NCBI GenBank assembly: GCA_903855995.1
Contig: CAIOAN010000008.1
Location: 62,001-126,000, forward strand
Length of the DNA: 64,000 bases
Source: an uncultured Opitutia bacterium
GTDB taxonomy: Bacteria; Verrucomicrobiota; Verrucomicrobiia; Opitutales; UBA953
Direction of reading: 5' to 3'
The notes under the pieces are model-generated. The model had not been told where the DNA came from. It saw only the letters and a program-made list of their open reading frames with translations, and ran no database searches. The position numbers were made by a program, and so were the translations under genes. Positions 24,774-34,462 of the stretch are shown one piece after another; positions within the stretch are counted from its first letter, which is position 1; every line of letters starts with the position of its first letter.

Positions 24774-26380
24774 GGGCGACTTTGTGGTCGGCGAACGGAA
24801 GTATGCCTAGCGACCGATAGTTTCTTCGGGTAATCCAACGTGAAATGTAGCCCGCGACTTTCATGACGTTGTAGGGCGCAATCGATGATGAGTTCTGCCA
24901 CTTGGATGAGGTTGCGAAGTTCGAGTAAGCGAGGCTCAACCCGGAAATTCCAGTAATACTCGCGCACCTCATCGGCGAGCATGCCGATGCGTGTCCGGGC
25001 CCGCTGCAGGCGCTTGGTCGAACGAACGATGCCCACGTAATCCCACATGGTGCGGCGCAGCTCATCCCAATTATGCGTAAGGACTACGCGCTCATCAGGA
25101 TCGCCGGCGGAACCGTCAATCCAAGCGGGCAGGGTGGTCGTCGGCTTGGGCGTCCGTCCGATTTCCAGATCAGCCGCCAAGGCGCCATCATGGGCCAGCA
25201 CCACCGCCTCGAGCAGGGAGTTAGAGGCCAGGCGATTGGCACCATGTAAACCCGTGCAAGCCACCTCGCCAACGGCGAAGAGACCGGGCAGGGAGGTCTG
25301 GCCGCGGAGGTCCGTGGCCACGCCGCCGCAAAGATAGTGAGCAGCCGGCACGACCGGTACAGGCTCTGTTGCTAGATCGAAACCGGCCTTGCGACAGGTT
25401 TCGTAAATATGAGGAAATCGCTCCGAAAGGTGACCCTTGGCGACTTGGGTGGCGTCGAGCAAAACGTGCGGAGCACCGTCGCGCTTCATGACGGAATCAA
25501 TCGCCCGGGCGACGATATCGCGGGGGGCGAGATCAGCGAGCGGGTGAAAATCCTTCATGAAGGGACGTAGTGAAAGGTCCCGCAGGATGGCGCCCTCGCC
25601 GCGCACGGCCTCTGAAATCAGGGCGCGACCGCCATCGGGAGCTTTCAAGGCGGTCGGATGAAACTGCACCATCTCCATGTCGCGGACTTCGGCGCCTGCT
25701 CGGTATGCCATGGCGATACCGTCGCCGGTCGCGATATCCGGATTCGTCGTAAATTGATAAACCTGCCCCATGCCGCCCGTCGCGAGCACCACGACAGAAG
25801 CGGACAGGGTCTCGACCCGGCCGGCCTTGGTGTTCAAGACATGCAAACCAAGAACGCGATCCTCCGGTGCGCCCACCTGACATTGTCCGAGCTTGGCTCG
25901 CGTAATTAAATCGATGGCGAGGTGATGCTCTAAAGTCGTGACATTGGCCAGGGCGCCGACCGCGCGGAGGAGTGCTGATTCAATCGCCCGCCCGGTCATA
26001 TCACGGGCATGTAAAATACGGCGACGGGAATGGCCGCCTTCGCGCCCCAAGTCCGGATGACCATCGGCACCATTCTCAAATTCCACGCCCCAGCTGATCA
26101 ACTCCGCCACGCGCTCCGGACCAGACTCAATGATGTGGGTGACTGCGGCGAGATCGCACAAGCCGTCGCCGGCATCCAAGGTATCCTGGACGTGACTCTT
26201 GAAGTCATCGGTCTTGTCCGTGACACAAGCGATGCCGCCCTGCGCCCAATTCGTGTTGGATTCTGAACTCGTCTTCTTGGTCACGATAGCGACGGCATGG
26301 CCGCGCTTGGCCAGATTGAGCGCAAAGCTCAGCCCACCGATGCCGCTGCCGACGATGATTGCCTCATAATGAGTCGCCAT
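24770..26380 (-). CDS. nadB: L-aspartate oxidase
   Basis: FAD enzyme oxidising L-aspartate to iminoaspartate, the first step of de novo NAD synthesis. The 536-residue length is standard. The FAD-binding start IIVGSGIGGLSFALNLAKRG, NTNWAQGGIAC, and HSRRRILHARDMTGRAIE are diagnostic of NadB within the succinate dehydrogenase flavoprotein family. HPTALKAPDG, and the substrate His/Arg region AAHYLCGGV and GLHGANRLASNSLLE also match. nadA and nadC are not in the window. It is the first gene of a pair with panE and diverges from the CNNM gene. Confidence 0.95.
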   Translation of the reverse strand: MATHYEAIIVGSGIGGLSFALNLAKRGHAVAIVTKKTSSESNTNWAQGGIACVTDKTDDFKSHVQDTLDAGDGLCDLAAVTHIIESGPERVAELISWGVEFENGADGHPDLGREGGHSRRRILHARDMTGRAIESALLRAVGALANVTTLEHHLAIDLITRAKLGQCQVGAPEDRVLGLHVLNTKAGRVETLSASVVVLATGGMGQVYQFTTNPDIATGDGIAMAYRAGAEVRDMEMVQFHPTALKAPDGGRALISEAVRGEGAILRDLSLRPFMKDFHPLADLAPRDIVARAIDSVMKRDGAPHVLLDATQVAKGHLSERFPHIYETCRKAGFDLATEPVPVVPAAHYLCGGVATDLRGQTSLPGLFAVGEVACTGLHGANRLASNSLLEAVVLAHDGALAADLEIGRTPKPTTTLPAWIDGSAGDPDERVVLTHNWDELRRTMWDYVGIVRSTKRLQRARTRIGMLADEVREYYWNFRVEPRLLELRNLIQVAELIIDCALQRHESRGLHFTLDYPKKLSVARHTSVRRPQSRP

Positions 26381-26423
26381 TCAGTCCAAACGGTAGGGCG
26401 GGACGGGTTGTGAACAAGCGGAT

Positions 26424-26452
26424 TTGACGACCGGGCGCCTATCGACTAAAAA
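26424..26452 (+). promoter_or_regulatory. Candidate sigma-70 promoter of the CNNM gene
   Basis: TTGACG at 26424-26429, a 17-base spacer, then TAAAAA at 26447-26452, about 10 bases before the GTG start at 26463. The spacing is ideal and the -35 is 5 of 6 consensus. The very short leader would leave no room for a ribosome binding site. An in-frame TTG coincides with the -35, which argues against using that TTG as start. Confidence 0.45.
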
Positions 26453-26462
26453 CACCTGCAAA

Positions 26463-27779
26463 GTGGAAATTCTACTCATAGCGGCCTGCCTGCTCGTCAC
26501 GGCCTTATTCGTGCTCGCTGAGATGGCCTTGGTGTCTTCCAACCGCCGTCGGCTGGCTAAGATGGCCGAAGGGGGCGACAAAGGAGCTGCTCGGGCTCTG
26601 ACACTGCTGGCTGACCCTTCCAAATTCCTTTCAACGGTGCAGGTGGGGATGACTTTCGGCGGAATCATCGCCGCCATCTACGGCGGACCCCCTCTGGCCA
26701 AACGGCTTTACCCCGTCATAAAGGAACTTCCGTGGGACTGGATTTCCGGCCATTACACTGTCGTCACCGACGGATTGATATCTTTTCTGATTGGAGCACT
26801 GACGGTGATCTTCGCTGAAATTGTGCCGAAGCGACTGGCGCTCATCAAACCGGAGGCGATGGCCTCCACCTTGGCACGCCCTATGGCAGTGGTCGCCTCG
26901 ATGGCCTCACCTCTGGTTGGTTCGATGAGCTGGTGCGCTGACATCGTGATGCTACTGTTCGGACGCAGGCGTGCCCCTGAAGACACGATGTCGGAAGACG
27001 AATTACGCATGATGGTCGATCAAGGCATGGCTTCCGGCGTGCTGCACGCCGCCGAGCATCGCATGGTGCACGGCGCCCTGTCACTCGATCTTGTCACGGC
27101 CGAACAGCTGATGACGCCGAGCAACCGGGTCGTTTGGCTCAACCTGGATGACTCCGACGAAGTGAACTGGCGCAAGGTCGTGGCCTCCGGGCATACTTGG
27201 TTCCCCGTCTACCGAGGCTCGCCTGACAAACCCCTCGGCGTCGTCTCCGTTAAGCGCCTCTGGGCGAACCTCTCGCTAGCTGGCTCCGCCTCCATCAAAG
27301 ACCTTCTGACCGAACCTCCGACCGTCATACCCGCTACGACCGGCACTCAACTGCTCGAACGTTTCCGTAAAGATAAGATTCATATCGCCCTGGTCACGGA
27401 TGAGTTCGGACGCACCCGCGGCGTGGTCTCCCTTAACGACGTCTTGGAATCCGTTGTCGGTGAATTACCCAACGAGGGGTCGCCGGTGGCGCAACCCAAG
27501 CCCGTGCGGAGGCGCGAAGATGGCAGCTGGCTCGTGGATGCGGTGGTCTCCTTGGATGATTTTCGTGAAGCCACGGGCATCATCGGCCGCTTCCCCGGCG
27601 AAGGCTCGGGGCGGTTCACGGCGCTCTCTGGCTTCATCATGCGCACGCTCGGCCGAATCCCCGAGGAAGGTAATCGCGTGGAGGCCCTGGGGTATATTTT
27701 CGAAGTCGTTGACATGGATGGTCATCGACTAGACAAAATCCTCGTAATGCCCAAGGCGCCAACGAAAGAAGCGACTTAA
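26463..27779 (+). CDS. Hemolysin C / CNNM-type transporter (DUF21-CBS-CorC)
   Basis: A 438-residue membrane protein of the family that includes CorC/CNNM magnesium-cobalt transport-linked proteins and the misnamed hemolysin TlyC. Residues 1-180 carry four hydrophobic segments ([57 protein letters not shown]). Then come two CBS motifs ([21 protein letters not shown] and [23 protein letters not shown]) and a C-terminal CorC/HlyC domain ([17 protein letters not shown] to [15 protein letters not shown]). GTG 26463 is the likely start because it lies at the first hydrophobic residue of the family. Its stop overlaps hisF (shared TTAA). Confidence 0.9.
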   Translation: MEILLIAACLLVTALFVLAEMALVSSNRRRLAKMAEGGDKGAARALTLLADPSKFLSTVQVGMTFGGIIAAIYGGPPLAKRLYPVIKELPWDWISGHYTVVTDGLISFLIGALTVIFAEIVPKRLALIKPEAMASTLARPMAVVASMASPLVGSMSWCADIVMLLFGRRRAPEDTMSEDELRMMVDQGMASGVLHAAEHRMVHGALSLDLVTAEQLMTPSNRVVWLNLDDSDEVNWRKVVASGHTWFPVYRGSPDKPLGVVSVKRLWANLSLAGSASIKDLLTEPPTVIPATTGTQLLERFRKDKIHIALVTDEFGRTRGVVSLNDVLESVVGELPNEGSPVAQPKPVRRREDGSWLVDAVVSLDDFREATGIIGRFPGEGSGRFTALSGFIMRTLGRIPEEGNRVEALGYIFEVVDMDGHRLDKILVMPKAPTKEAT

Positions 27780-28534
27780 AGCCGCACGGGCAAACCAACC
27801 GATTGAAGGTATTCCTTGGCCTGACGAACAGTATAGGTCCCGAAGTGAAAGATGCTGGCTGCGAGCACCGCACTGGCGCCTCCTTGCTTCAGGACCTCAG
27901 CGAGGTGCTCCAAGGCCCCGGCACCACCAGAGGCGATGACAGGCACTTCGACGGCAGACGAGATGGCCAGATTGAGCGGCACATCATAACCGACGGCCGT
28001 GCCATCCCGGTCCATACTGGTCAGCAGGATCTCGCCTGCCCCCAAAGAGTGCGCCTTGCGCGCCCATTCCACGGCGTCGAGGCCCGTCGCATTACGGCCA
28101 CCATGGGTGAATACCTCCCATTTTGCGGGTCCGACGTTCTTAGCATCGATCGCCACAACGATGCACTGGCTGCCAAATTTGCGAGCGGCCTCGAGCACGA
28201 GTTCAGGATTCTTGATCGCCGAGGTGTTGAGGGAAACCTTGTCAGCACCAGCATTCAGCATCGTGCGGATATCCTCCACCGAGCGGAGCCCGCCCCCGAC
28301 CGTCAAAGGCATGAAGACCTGGTCCGCGGTGCGTTCCACGACATCCACCATGGTGCGGCGCTCATCACTTGATGCGGTAATATCTAGGAAGACCAGTTCA
28401 TCGGCGCCTTGCTTTTCGTAGGCAGCTGCCACCGCTACCGGGTCGCCGGCATCACGCAGTTCCTCAAACTTCACACCTTTAACCACGCGACCTGCGTGGA
28501 CATCGAGACAAGGGATGATGCGGACGGAAAGCAT
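27776..28534 (-). CDS. hisF: Imidazole glycerol phosphate synthase, cyclase subunit
   Basis: Builds imidazole glycerol phosphate and AICAR from PRFAR and ammonia supplied by HisH. The (beta/alpha)8 barrel shows its duplicated phosphate sites; catalytic D11 sits in [16 protein letters not shown] and the second Asp in [24 protein letters not shown] and [13 protein letters not shown] are conserved. At 252 aa it has the normal length. hisH and the other his genes are not adjacent. Its stop shares TTAA with the convergent CNNM gene. Confidence 0.96.
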   Translation of the reverse strand: MLSVRIIPCLDVHAGRVVKGVKFEELRDAGDPVAVAAAYEKQGADELVFLDITASSDERRTMVDVVERTADQVFMPLTVGGGLRSVEDIRTMLNAGADKVSLNTSAIKNPELVLEAARKFGSQCIVVAIDAKNVGPAKWEVFTHGGRNATGLDAVEWARKAHSLGAGEILLTSMDRDGTAVGYDVPLNLAISSAVEVPVIASGGAGALEHLAEVLKQGGASAVLAASIFHFGTYTVRQAKEYLQSVGLPVRL

Positions 28535-28582
28535 GGAAAGATTGAAGCCGTAGGGCTGTGGCTGTGGAAGGTTAAGCCTAAA

Positions 28583-29020
28583 CTACTCCAGGACGACGGT
28601 TACCGGTCCGTCGTTGAGGAGTTCGACCTTCATGTCGGCTCCGAAAACACCCGTCGGGACGGGACGTCCCAGATGAACCATCAGTTGGCTGACAAAGAGA
28701 TTAAACAGCGGACGCGCGATGTCGGGCTTAGCGGCGCCATTAAAGGAAGGGCGATTCCCTTTGGAGAAATCGGCGAGGAGGGTAAATTGGCTCACCGCCA
28801 AGGCTTCGCCACCGGCTTCGGCCAGCGCCACCCCCATCTTGCCCGCCGCATCCTCCATCAAGCGAGCCTTCGAAACATCGCATGCCAGACGACGGACGGT
28901 CTGCTCATCATCGTCGGCGGCGATACCGACGAAGAGTAGATATCCGCGACCGATGGCTCCGACGACGACACCATCGACCTTGACCGAAGCAGACAGGACA
29001 CGCTGCAGGACAATTTTCAT
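28583..29020 (-). CDS. dtd: D-aminoacyl-tRNA deacylase
   Basis: Removes D-amino acids (and glycine) wrongly attached to tRNA. The 145-residue length is standard. The active-site SQFTL block (AVSQFTLLAD) and the C-terminal Gly-cisPro-type motif LLNDGPVTVVLE are intact, as is the start MKIVLQRVLSASVKVDG. It follows the menF gene 3 bases after its stop on the minus strand, so the two may be co-transcribed. Confidence 0.95.
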   Translation of the reverse strand: MKIVLQRVLSASVKVDGVVVGAIGRGYLLFVGIAADDDEQTVRRLACDVSKARLMEDAAGKMGVALAEAGGEALAVSQFTLLADFSKGNRPSFNGAAKPDIARPLFNLFVSQLMVHLGRPVPTGVFGADMKVELLNDGPVTVVLE

Positions 29021-29023
29021 CCT

Positions 29024-30364
29024 TCAAATGAGCGCCTCGAGAATGGTTCGAAGTTTCATCTCCGTCTCGGTCGATTCGGCCTGCGGATCAGAACCCGCGA
29101 CAATGCCGGCACCGGCGAAAACTCGCGCCTCGGAACCACGTAGGCGCGCGCAGCGGAGAGCGACAAACAGTTTCCCGGTTCGTCCGTCCGACCCCACCCA
29201 ACCCACCGCCCCCGTATAGAGTCCGCGGTTGTGTGGTTCGAACCCGGGAATGAAAGGCAAAGCCAAGGCGCGGGGCTTTCCGCCGACGGCCGGCGTCGGG
29301 TGTAATTCGCCGGCGACCTCCAAGAATCGGCGATCGGCAGGCATCGTGCCTTCGATGGGCGTGCGCAGGTGCATCACGTTACCCAACCTGAGCAACTCAG
29401 CATTACGCGAGGTGGCGGCGAGTACGCCGACCATGTGCAGGCGGCGCAAAATAGAGGCAGTCACCGCGCTGTGCTCGCGCAAGTCTTTCTCACTCGAGAG
29501 CAAGGCTTCTGCCAAGCTGGCATCCTCCGAAGCGGATTCGCCTCGACGAGTGGTGCCGGCGACTGATTCCGAACGCACAGAACCATCAAAAAGCGATAGC
29601 AGTGTCTCCGGGGTGGCTCCGACCAAAGCACCGTCGGGCTCATCGACCAGGAAGGTATGGCAGGGTGGATTGCCGCGGCGAAGACGGTGCAAGGTTGCGT
29701 AAAGACTAAAGGGCTCACTGCGACGCCAATCAAAGGCACGCGTCAGCACGATTTTCTCAAAGGAACCCTCTTTGATCAATTCCGTAGCACGATTCACGGC
29801 GGAGGGGAACCAGGCGCCACCGACTTCACTAAGCACCGTGGGGACCGGGGCCCGCGGGGAAGGCGGGGTGGGGCGATAAGCAAACTTCCGGAAACTCTCC
29901 GCACGGATGGCGAGCCGGGCGGCGCAACCAAGGGAGGCAACTTCAACTAAGGTGACTTTAGTGACAGAGCCCTCCGTGACTACCTGCCAGCCGGGAAGGA
30001 ACAGGCGGGCATCCGCCCCTTGCTGATCATCCCCAGGATAAAAGGGAAACGTGGCGATGATCCGCGGACGGGGACCCACGCAAGTGAGACTTGCATCGAG
30101 CGCTCGCAGCCATTTGTCAGCCTTCTGAAAGCGCAGCTCTCCGCGCCCAGCCCACTGCGCGACGGGTGCGCCGGCGGCATGAGCACGCTGACGTGAGGGG
30201 TTTTCAAAATAGCCGCGGGGGGCAGGCTCATCAAGCGTCTCCAGGACCGCCAGGGGATCGAGTTCCGGTACGCCAAACGTGAAGGCGACAAAGCCTACGC
30301 CACCGGCCGAAGCTTCGGCCTCGGCCAGTAAAGCCGACTCATCAATGACATCTGCCTCAGCCAC
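29024..30364 (-). CDS. menF: Isochorismate synthase
   Basis: Converts chorismate to isochorismate; in the absence of siderophore genes nearby this most likely serves menaquinone synthesis. The 446-residue protein has the chorismate-binding core: FEKIVLTRAFDW with the catalytic Lys, LVGATPETLLSL, SVAGTTRRGES, LHPTPAVGGKPR, and the Mg2+-binding end ARVFAGAGIVAGSDPQAESTETEMK. The N-terminal 170 residues are variable, as in other MenF. It lies between metG and dtd on the same strand. No other men gene is in the window. Salicylate or siderophore synthesis remains an alternative. Confidence 0.9.
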   Translation of the reverse strand: MAEADVIDESALLAEAEASAGGVGFVAFTFGVPELDPLAVLETLDEPAPRGYFENPSRQRAHAAGAPVAQWAGRGELRFQKADKWLRALDASLTCVGPRPRIIATFPFYPGDDQQGADARLFLPGWQVVTEGSVTKVTLVEVASLGCAARLAIRAESFRKFAYRPTPPSPRAPVPTVLSEVGGAWFPSAVNRATELIKEGSFEKIVLTRAFDWRRSEPFSLYATLHRLRRGNPPCHTFLVDEPDGALVGATPETLLSLFDGSVRSESVAGTTRRGESASEDASLAEALLSSEKDLREHSAVTASILRRLHMVGVLAATSRNAELLRLGNVMHLRTPIEGTMPADRRFLEVAGELHPTPAVGGKPRALALPFIPGFEPHNRGLYTGAVGWVGSDGRTGKLFVALRCARLRGSEARVFAGAGIVAGSDPQAESTETEMKLRTILEALI

Positions 30365-30401
30365 GGTGAATAAAGTTATCGCGGGCGGGCGGAATGTGCA
30401 A

Positions 30402-31943
30402 TCACGCCTGCGCGATTACGGAAGGTGGCTCGACCGGGGGGAAAAGAATGCACTTTTCAGCCACTTTGGAGCCAGTGCATACATTCGACCAGGCTAGCTG
30501 GCCGTCAAAATAGGTGGCCACGGGCCGTCCAATATTGATCAAAAGTTTATCGCAGGTGGCTGGCATCACCGGGGTCAACACCGTGGCGACGAGACGGAGC
30601 CCTTCGGCGACATGCGCCAAACAGGAATCGAGACGGGCACGATCCGCGGGTTCGGCGGACTTCGCCAACTTCCAAGGGGCACGTGCCTCAATGTAGGCGT
30701 TCATCGCACTAATGAAGACCCAGAGTGCTTCGAGGGCATGGCTTAGTTGATATTCCAGGAAATCCGCGGAGAACTTCTTCTCCGTGTCGATCCATAGTTT
30801 GCGGAGATTCTGCTCCAACTCCTCGTCAGCCGCGGCGGCGGGAATCACGCCCGCGTAACTGCGTCCCACCATGTTCAGCAGCCGGTTTACGAGATTACCG
30901 AGATTATTACCAAGGTCGGCCTTGTAGCGATTTTCGAAAGTCGTCGCGGAGAAATCAGCATCCTGACCGACGACCATTTCACGGCAAAGATAGAAACGGA
31001 AAGCGTCGGCACCATGTGAAGCGGCGAATCCCAGGGTGTTCGTCGCATTGCCCGTGCTCTTGGAAGCCTTCTGATTATTCACGGTCCACCATCCATGGAC
31101 GAGCAGCTGGCGCGGCGTTTCAATACCCAGAGCCTTGAGCATACAGGGCCAATAAACCGCATGGGGAGGGGACAGGATATCCTTACCGATCACATGCACA
31201 TCCGCGGGCCACAATCCCTTTTCCGCCACGGCGGAGTAGTAATTGGTCAAGGCATCGAACCAGACGTAAGTCACGAAACCAGAATCAAAAGGCAGTTCGA
31301 TGCCCCAGGTGAGCCGGGATTTCGGGCGTGAAATGCAAAGATCATTCATCGGCTCCTTGAGGAATTCCAGGACCTGATTCTGCCGAAAGCGAGGCGTGAT
31401 AAAATCCGGGTGGGTTTTAATATGCTCGATCAACCAAGGCTGGAACTGCCCCAGTTTGAAATAATAATTCTCCTCGGTCGTTTGGGTGACCTCGCCATAG
31501 ATTTCCGGCCACGAGCCGTCGGGATCACGATCTTTATCCGTGAGAAACTGTTCCTGCCGGGTCGAATACCAATCGGTCTTCTGGCCCTTGTAGATGAGAC
31601 CTTTATCGAAAAGACGCTGCAAGAAATCCTGCACGACCCGCTTATGCCGGGGTTCGGTCGTTCGGATATAGTCGTCGTTCGAAATATTCAAATCCGTCAG
31701 CATCGCCCGAAACACGGCGGCGACCTCGTCGACCAGAACCTGCGGCTCAATGGCACGCTTCTGGGCGGTCTGCTGAACCTTCTGGCCGTGTTCATCAAGG
31801 CCGGTCAGGAAATAGGTGGTGCGGCCGCGCATCCGCATGTGACGAGCCACCACATCGGCGAGCACTTTCTCGTAGGCATGACCTAGGTGCGGCGCGCCGT
31901 TGGCGTAGTCGATGGCCGTGGTGATATAGAACGAACTAGGCAT
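30402..31943 (-). CDS. metG: Methionyl-tRNA synthetase
   Basis: Class I aminoacyl-tRNA synthetase. At 513 aa it has the catalytic domain and anticodon-binding helices but no C-terminal EMAP-type tRNA-binding domain. HIGH is HLGH (19-22), DYANGAPHLGH is typical. The KMSKS loop reads K292-A-S-K-S296, an A for M substitution. The connective peptide (WYSTRQEQFLT) lacks the cysteines of zinc-binding MetRS. VHGWWTVNNQK and WFDALTNYYSA are conserved. It lies upstream of menF and dtd on the minus strand. Confidence 0.94.
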   Translation of the reverse strand: MPSSFYITTAIDYANGAPHLGHAYEKVLADVVARHMRMRGRTTYFLTGLDEHGQKVQQTAQKRAIEPQVLVDEVAAVFRAMLTDLNISNDDYIRTTEPRHKRVVQDFLQRLFDKGLIYKGQKTDWYSTRQEQFLTDKDRDPDGSWPEIYGEVTQTTEENYYFKLGQFQPWLIEHIKTHPDFITPRFRQNQVLEFLKEPMNDLCISRPKSRLTWGIELPFDSGFVTYVWFDALTNYYSAVAEKGLWPADVHVIGKDILSPPHAVYWPCMLKALGIETPRQLLVHGWWTVNNQKASKSTGNATNTLGFAASHGADAFRFYLCREMVVGQDADFSATTFENRYKADLGNNLGNLVNRLLNMVGRSYAGVIPAAAADEELEQNLRKLWIDTEKKFSADFLEYQLSHALEALWVFISAMNAYIEARAPWKLAKSAEPADRARLDSCLAHVAEGLRLVATVLTPVMPATCDKLLINIGRPVATYFDGQLAWSNVCTGSKVAEKCILFPPVEPPSVIAQA

Positions 31944-32032
31944 GAAGACAGGCCCATGGATAGGGCAGGATACGGGGGAAGGACAACCCCGAAGGCTAAG
32001 CGAAGGCCCGTGGCCAGAAGGCTGCGCTTAAA

Positions 32033-33817
32033 TCAGACCCCATCGCCGGCCCGCACCACGTGGGGCTGGTAGGCGATTTCAAAGACGTAAGTCATACCGG
32101 CCCGCAGAGGCATCGGCTTATCACGCTCGAGAGTCTGGTAGAAATGGACCTTTCCCCAGCAGGTCCGATGTTTCGGATTGTCCGACACCACCTTGGTTTC
32201 GGCCCAGTTGGCGTGGAAATCATCCTTCAAGACTTCGCAGCGATGGGATTCGGGCCCGAGCACCAGGGCACTACCTGGGGTCATGCGTGAGTGGGTCGCG
32301 GCGATCGGCAGGATGAGCCGGAACTCCTCAAGCTGGACGGCGGATTTGGCCGTGAGCGAGAAACGCCCGACGATGCGACCGCCGTTGAAATCCCAGTCGA
32401 CCTTCAATGAGGCGATGTTGGCGGAAAGCTTCTCATCGCGATCAATCAAGTCAGGCTGGTCGTAACGGAAGTGATAGGTGCCAGCCTTGGTGCCCATGGC
32501 CACCTGGGCGTTCTTACCGTAGAAAGACGGGGTGTAGACCTTGCCGGCGATCGTGAACTCTGGGATGAACGGCGAAGAGGCCTGGTTGGAAGGCCAATCG
32601 AACACACCCGGCATGTGTGGAAATGCGAGAGAATCGCAGAAGCGGTGGGCCCCGGCGGAGACCAGTGGCAGGATCACATGGAGGCCGGAGGCGGGGTCCA
32701 TGTATGAAAGCAATCCCTGTTCCTTGCGGGGAGATTTGTCGTAAGAAAAATAACGGCAGACGGGCAGGCGGTTGGCCGGCTTCACGACGTCGAGCGAACC
32801 GCCGATGGTCTTCGCGAGGCGGGACCACTGGGACAGATAACGAGCGGCGTCGAAATTTGCCATGCGGGTAGTGTGCCCCGGAATTGTATCGCGCTCGGCG
32901 TCGCGGATCACGATCAGGCCGTGTTCGGCGTCGAAGAAGGTGGTGAAGAAATTGGCGTAGAGCCGGCGCACGAGATCACGGGCAAGCGGCTCCTTGTCGA
33001 CCGGGACCCAGCGATCGCGGAGTGCCTGCAGGAGCAGGGTGATGCAATGCATCTGCCCGTAGGCGCCGATGCCGCGGCCGTAACACCAACCGAGACCGTC
33101 GTCGCGCACCGTATCCATGATCACGCGGATGTATTTTTCAGCCAAGGCCCGTATTTTGGGGAGCTTGGAATCACGGAGCTGGATATTGGCGTGCAGCTGG
33201 AGGGACTGGCGAATGAAGATCAACGAAACCACGCCGTAGAGATCAAATACCCCGCCGAAATTATCCGCATGGGCGGCCTTGGAAGCCTCGTCATGGAAGC
33301 CGCCCGTGGAGGCAGCCGCGATACGATCCATGAACCGGTCAACCAGCGGGCCGGTTTCATCCTTCTTAGTCAGGCCAAAGGAGAAGCGGCAGACCGCCTT
33401 GGCGATGTCAAATGCTTGGACATGGTCATGGTGATCATGCTCCACCGCCAAGCGCTCATCAATCAGCGCACGGGTCGGCTCATCGAGCAATTCCCAGACC
33501 GGATTGCGCTCCCGCGTCGGACCAAAGGCCAATAAACCCAGACAGGCGAAAGCCATGCCGTTATCCGAACCCTTACTGGTCTTGACCTGGGCGGTGATAG
33601 AACGGGCGACGATCTGGGGGATGTTCTGGCGATCCATGGCCAGCTCGCCGGTGGCACGGAAGTACTCGCCAAAAGCTAGGGCCGCATGACCGGGCTCGTC
33701 GGCACGGGAAACCTCTCCTTCGACTGGCATAACGGAGCCGTCGGAAGAAAGAGCGTAGAAGTTGAGTTTGAGGAGGGCCTTGGTCTGGTCCAGGCACTGG
33801 CTCGCAAAATTCTGCAT
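32033..33817 (-). CDS. Large protein of unknown function, possible carbohydrate-active toroid plus beta-sandwich
   Basis: A 594-residue protein I do not recognise. It has no signal peptide. The first 340 residues are helix-rich with repeated hairpins reminiscent of (alpha/alpha) toroid enzymes: MAFACLGLLAF, HDHHDHVQAFDIAKAVCRFSF, and the glycine-aromatic GWCYGRGIGAYGQMH. Residues from 360 on look beta-rich (LHVILPLVSAGAHRF; WDFNGGRIVGRFSLTAKS; GMTYVFEIAYQPHV), as in polysaccharide lyases and heparinase-like proteins. This resemblance is structural and weak. It is preceded by a TTGACA-like box within a hairpin region on the same strand. Confidence 0.45.
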   Translation of the reverse strand: MQNFASQCLDQTKALLKLNFYALSSDGSVMPVEGEVSRADEPGHAALAFGEYFRATGELAMDRQNIPQIVARSITAQVKTSKGSDNGMAFACLGLLAFGPTRERNPVWELLDEPTRALIDERLAVEHDHHDHVQAFDIAKAVCRFSFGLTKKDETGPLVDRFMDRIAAASTGGFHDEASKAAHADNFGGVFDLYGVVSLIFIRQSLQLHANIQLRDSKLPKIRALAEKYIRVIMDTVRDDGLGWCYGRGIGAYGQMHCITLLLQALRDRWVPVDKEPLARDLVRRLYANFFTTFFDAEHGLIVIRDAERDTIPGHTTRMANFDAARYLSQWSRLAKTIGGSLDVVKPANRLPVCRYFSYDKSPRKEQGLLSYMDPASGLHVILPLVSAGAHRFCDSLAFPHMPGVFDWPSNQASSPFIPEFTIAGKVYTPSFYGKNAQVAMGTKAGTYHFRYDQPDLIDRDEKLSANIASLKVDWDFNGGRIVGRFSLTAKSAVQLEEFRLILPIAATHSRMTPGSALVLGPESHRCEVLKDDFHANWAETKVVSDNPKHRTCWGKVHFYQTLERDKPMPLRAGMTYVFEIAYQPHVVRAGDGV

Positions 33818-33834
33818 GTGAGAGGTTTGGGATT

Positions 33835-33857
33835 GGGGGATGCCTCCCCCCTGTCAA
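33835..33857 (-). promoter_or_regulatory. Consensus -35 box with adjacent hairpin upstream of the 594-aa gene
   Basis: On the minus strand a perfect TTGACA (33852-33857) is followed by a compact stem GGGGGA/TCCCCC with a TGCC loop (33835-33850), then the gene start at 33817. A -10 match is poor (AATCCC), so the promoter call is tentative. No terminator T-run follows the hairpin. Confidence 0.25.
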
Positions 33858-33916
33858 TGCCTCACTGTAAAAAATTGGTAATTTAAGCCGACTAGAAGCC
33901 CGTCCTTACCGACCGA

Positions 33917-34462
33917 TTAGCGTGGGGGCGCGACAGACTCGTAGACAACCTCCACCAAGGCCTCAGAAAGGCGCCTTTGTAGGCCCTGCTGACGGCGTAG
34001 CGGCCACCAACGATAGAGCATGATATCTATAGGCTTCCAGAGCCCCACCCACCCGCAGATGGTCAATCCTTCGCGAATCCAGCTCCCCCAAGGCTGATCG
34101 CCCGGCACCAGGCGGCGCAGTGCAAGGGTGCCAGCCAGAAACACCAGCCCAATGGCTAGGGTCGTCCTGCCTTCGCGAAACAACTCTAGGAGGTCACGCC
34201 CGGTGATCCGTGACCGATAATCAAAATAGTGTCGGATGGATTCGGTGATCTGGGCGGCCACGACAGGATCAGCAGGACCAGGCAACACGACACGCACCTT
34301 TAACTCGCTCAACGCGTCGTGCTCGCGCGCCCACCCAACGATGAACTCCTCGGCGTCATGGTCAAGATCCCGCTCGTGAAAGGGCGAGGGATCCATGGTG
34401 TTGAAGAGCTGCCCCGCGTGGGACAACCGTAGTTCGATGAGACCAGAAGAGGGTGGGGTCAT
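33917..34462 (-). CDS. Conserved small inner-membrane protein of unknown function
   Basis: A 181-residue protein with a soluble N-terminal half (QLFNTMDPSPFHERDLDHDAEEFIVGWA), then two hydrophobic segments (TTLAIGLVFLAGTLALRRLV and GLTICGWVGLWKPIDIML) and a basic C terminus. The LFN(T/S)xDPSPFxERDLDxDAEEFI start is conserved in several unrelated phyla, in my recollection, but has no known function. Its ATG overlaps the stop of the peptidase gene by 4 bases, so the two are likely co-translated. Confidence 0.6.
   Translation of the reverse strand: MTPPSSGLIELRLSHAGQLFNTMDPSPFHERDLDHDAEEFIVGWAREHDALSELKVRVVLPGPADPVVAAQITESIRHYFDYRSRITGRDLLELFREGRTTLAIGLVFLAGTLALRRLVPGDQPWGSWIREGLTICGWVGLWKPIDIMLYRWWPLRRQQGLQRRLSEALVEVVYESVAPPR

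Noticed and set aside
26424-26462. Upstream TTG start for the CNNM gene
   Set aside because: It coincides with a good -35 box, and the added residues have no hydrophobic or family character.
29230-29245. GGTTCGAACCCGGG, like a tRNA T-arm
   Set aside because: Lies within the conserved menF coding frame, with no acceptor stem or anticodon arm at the right distances.
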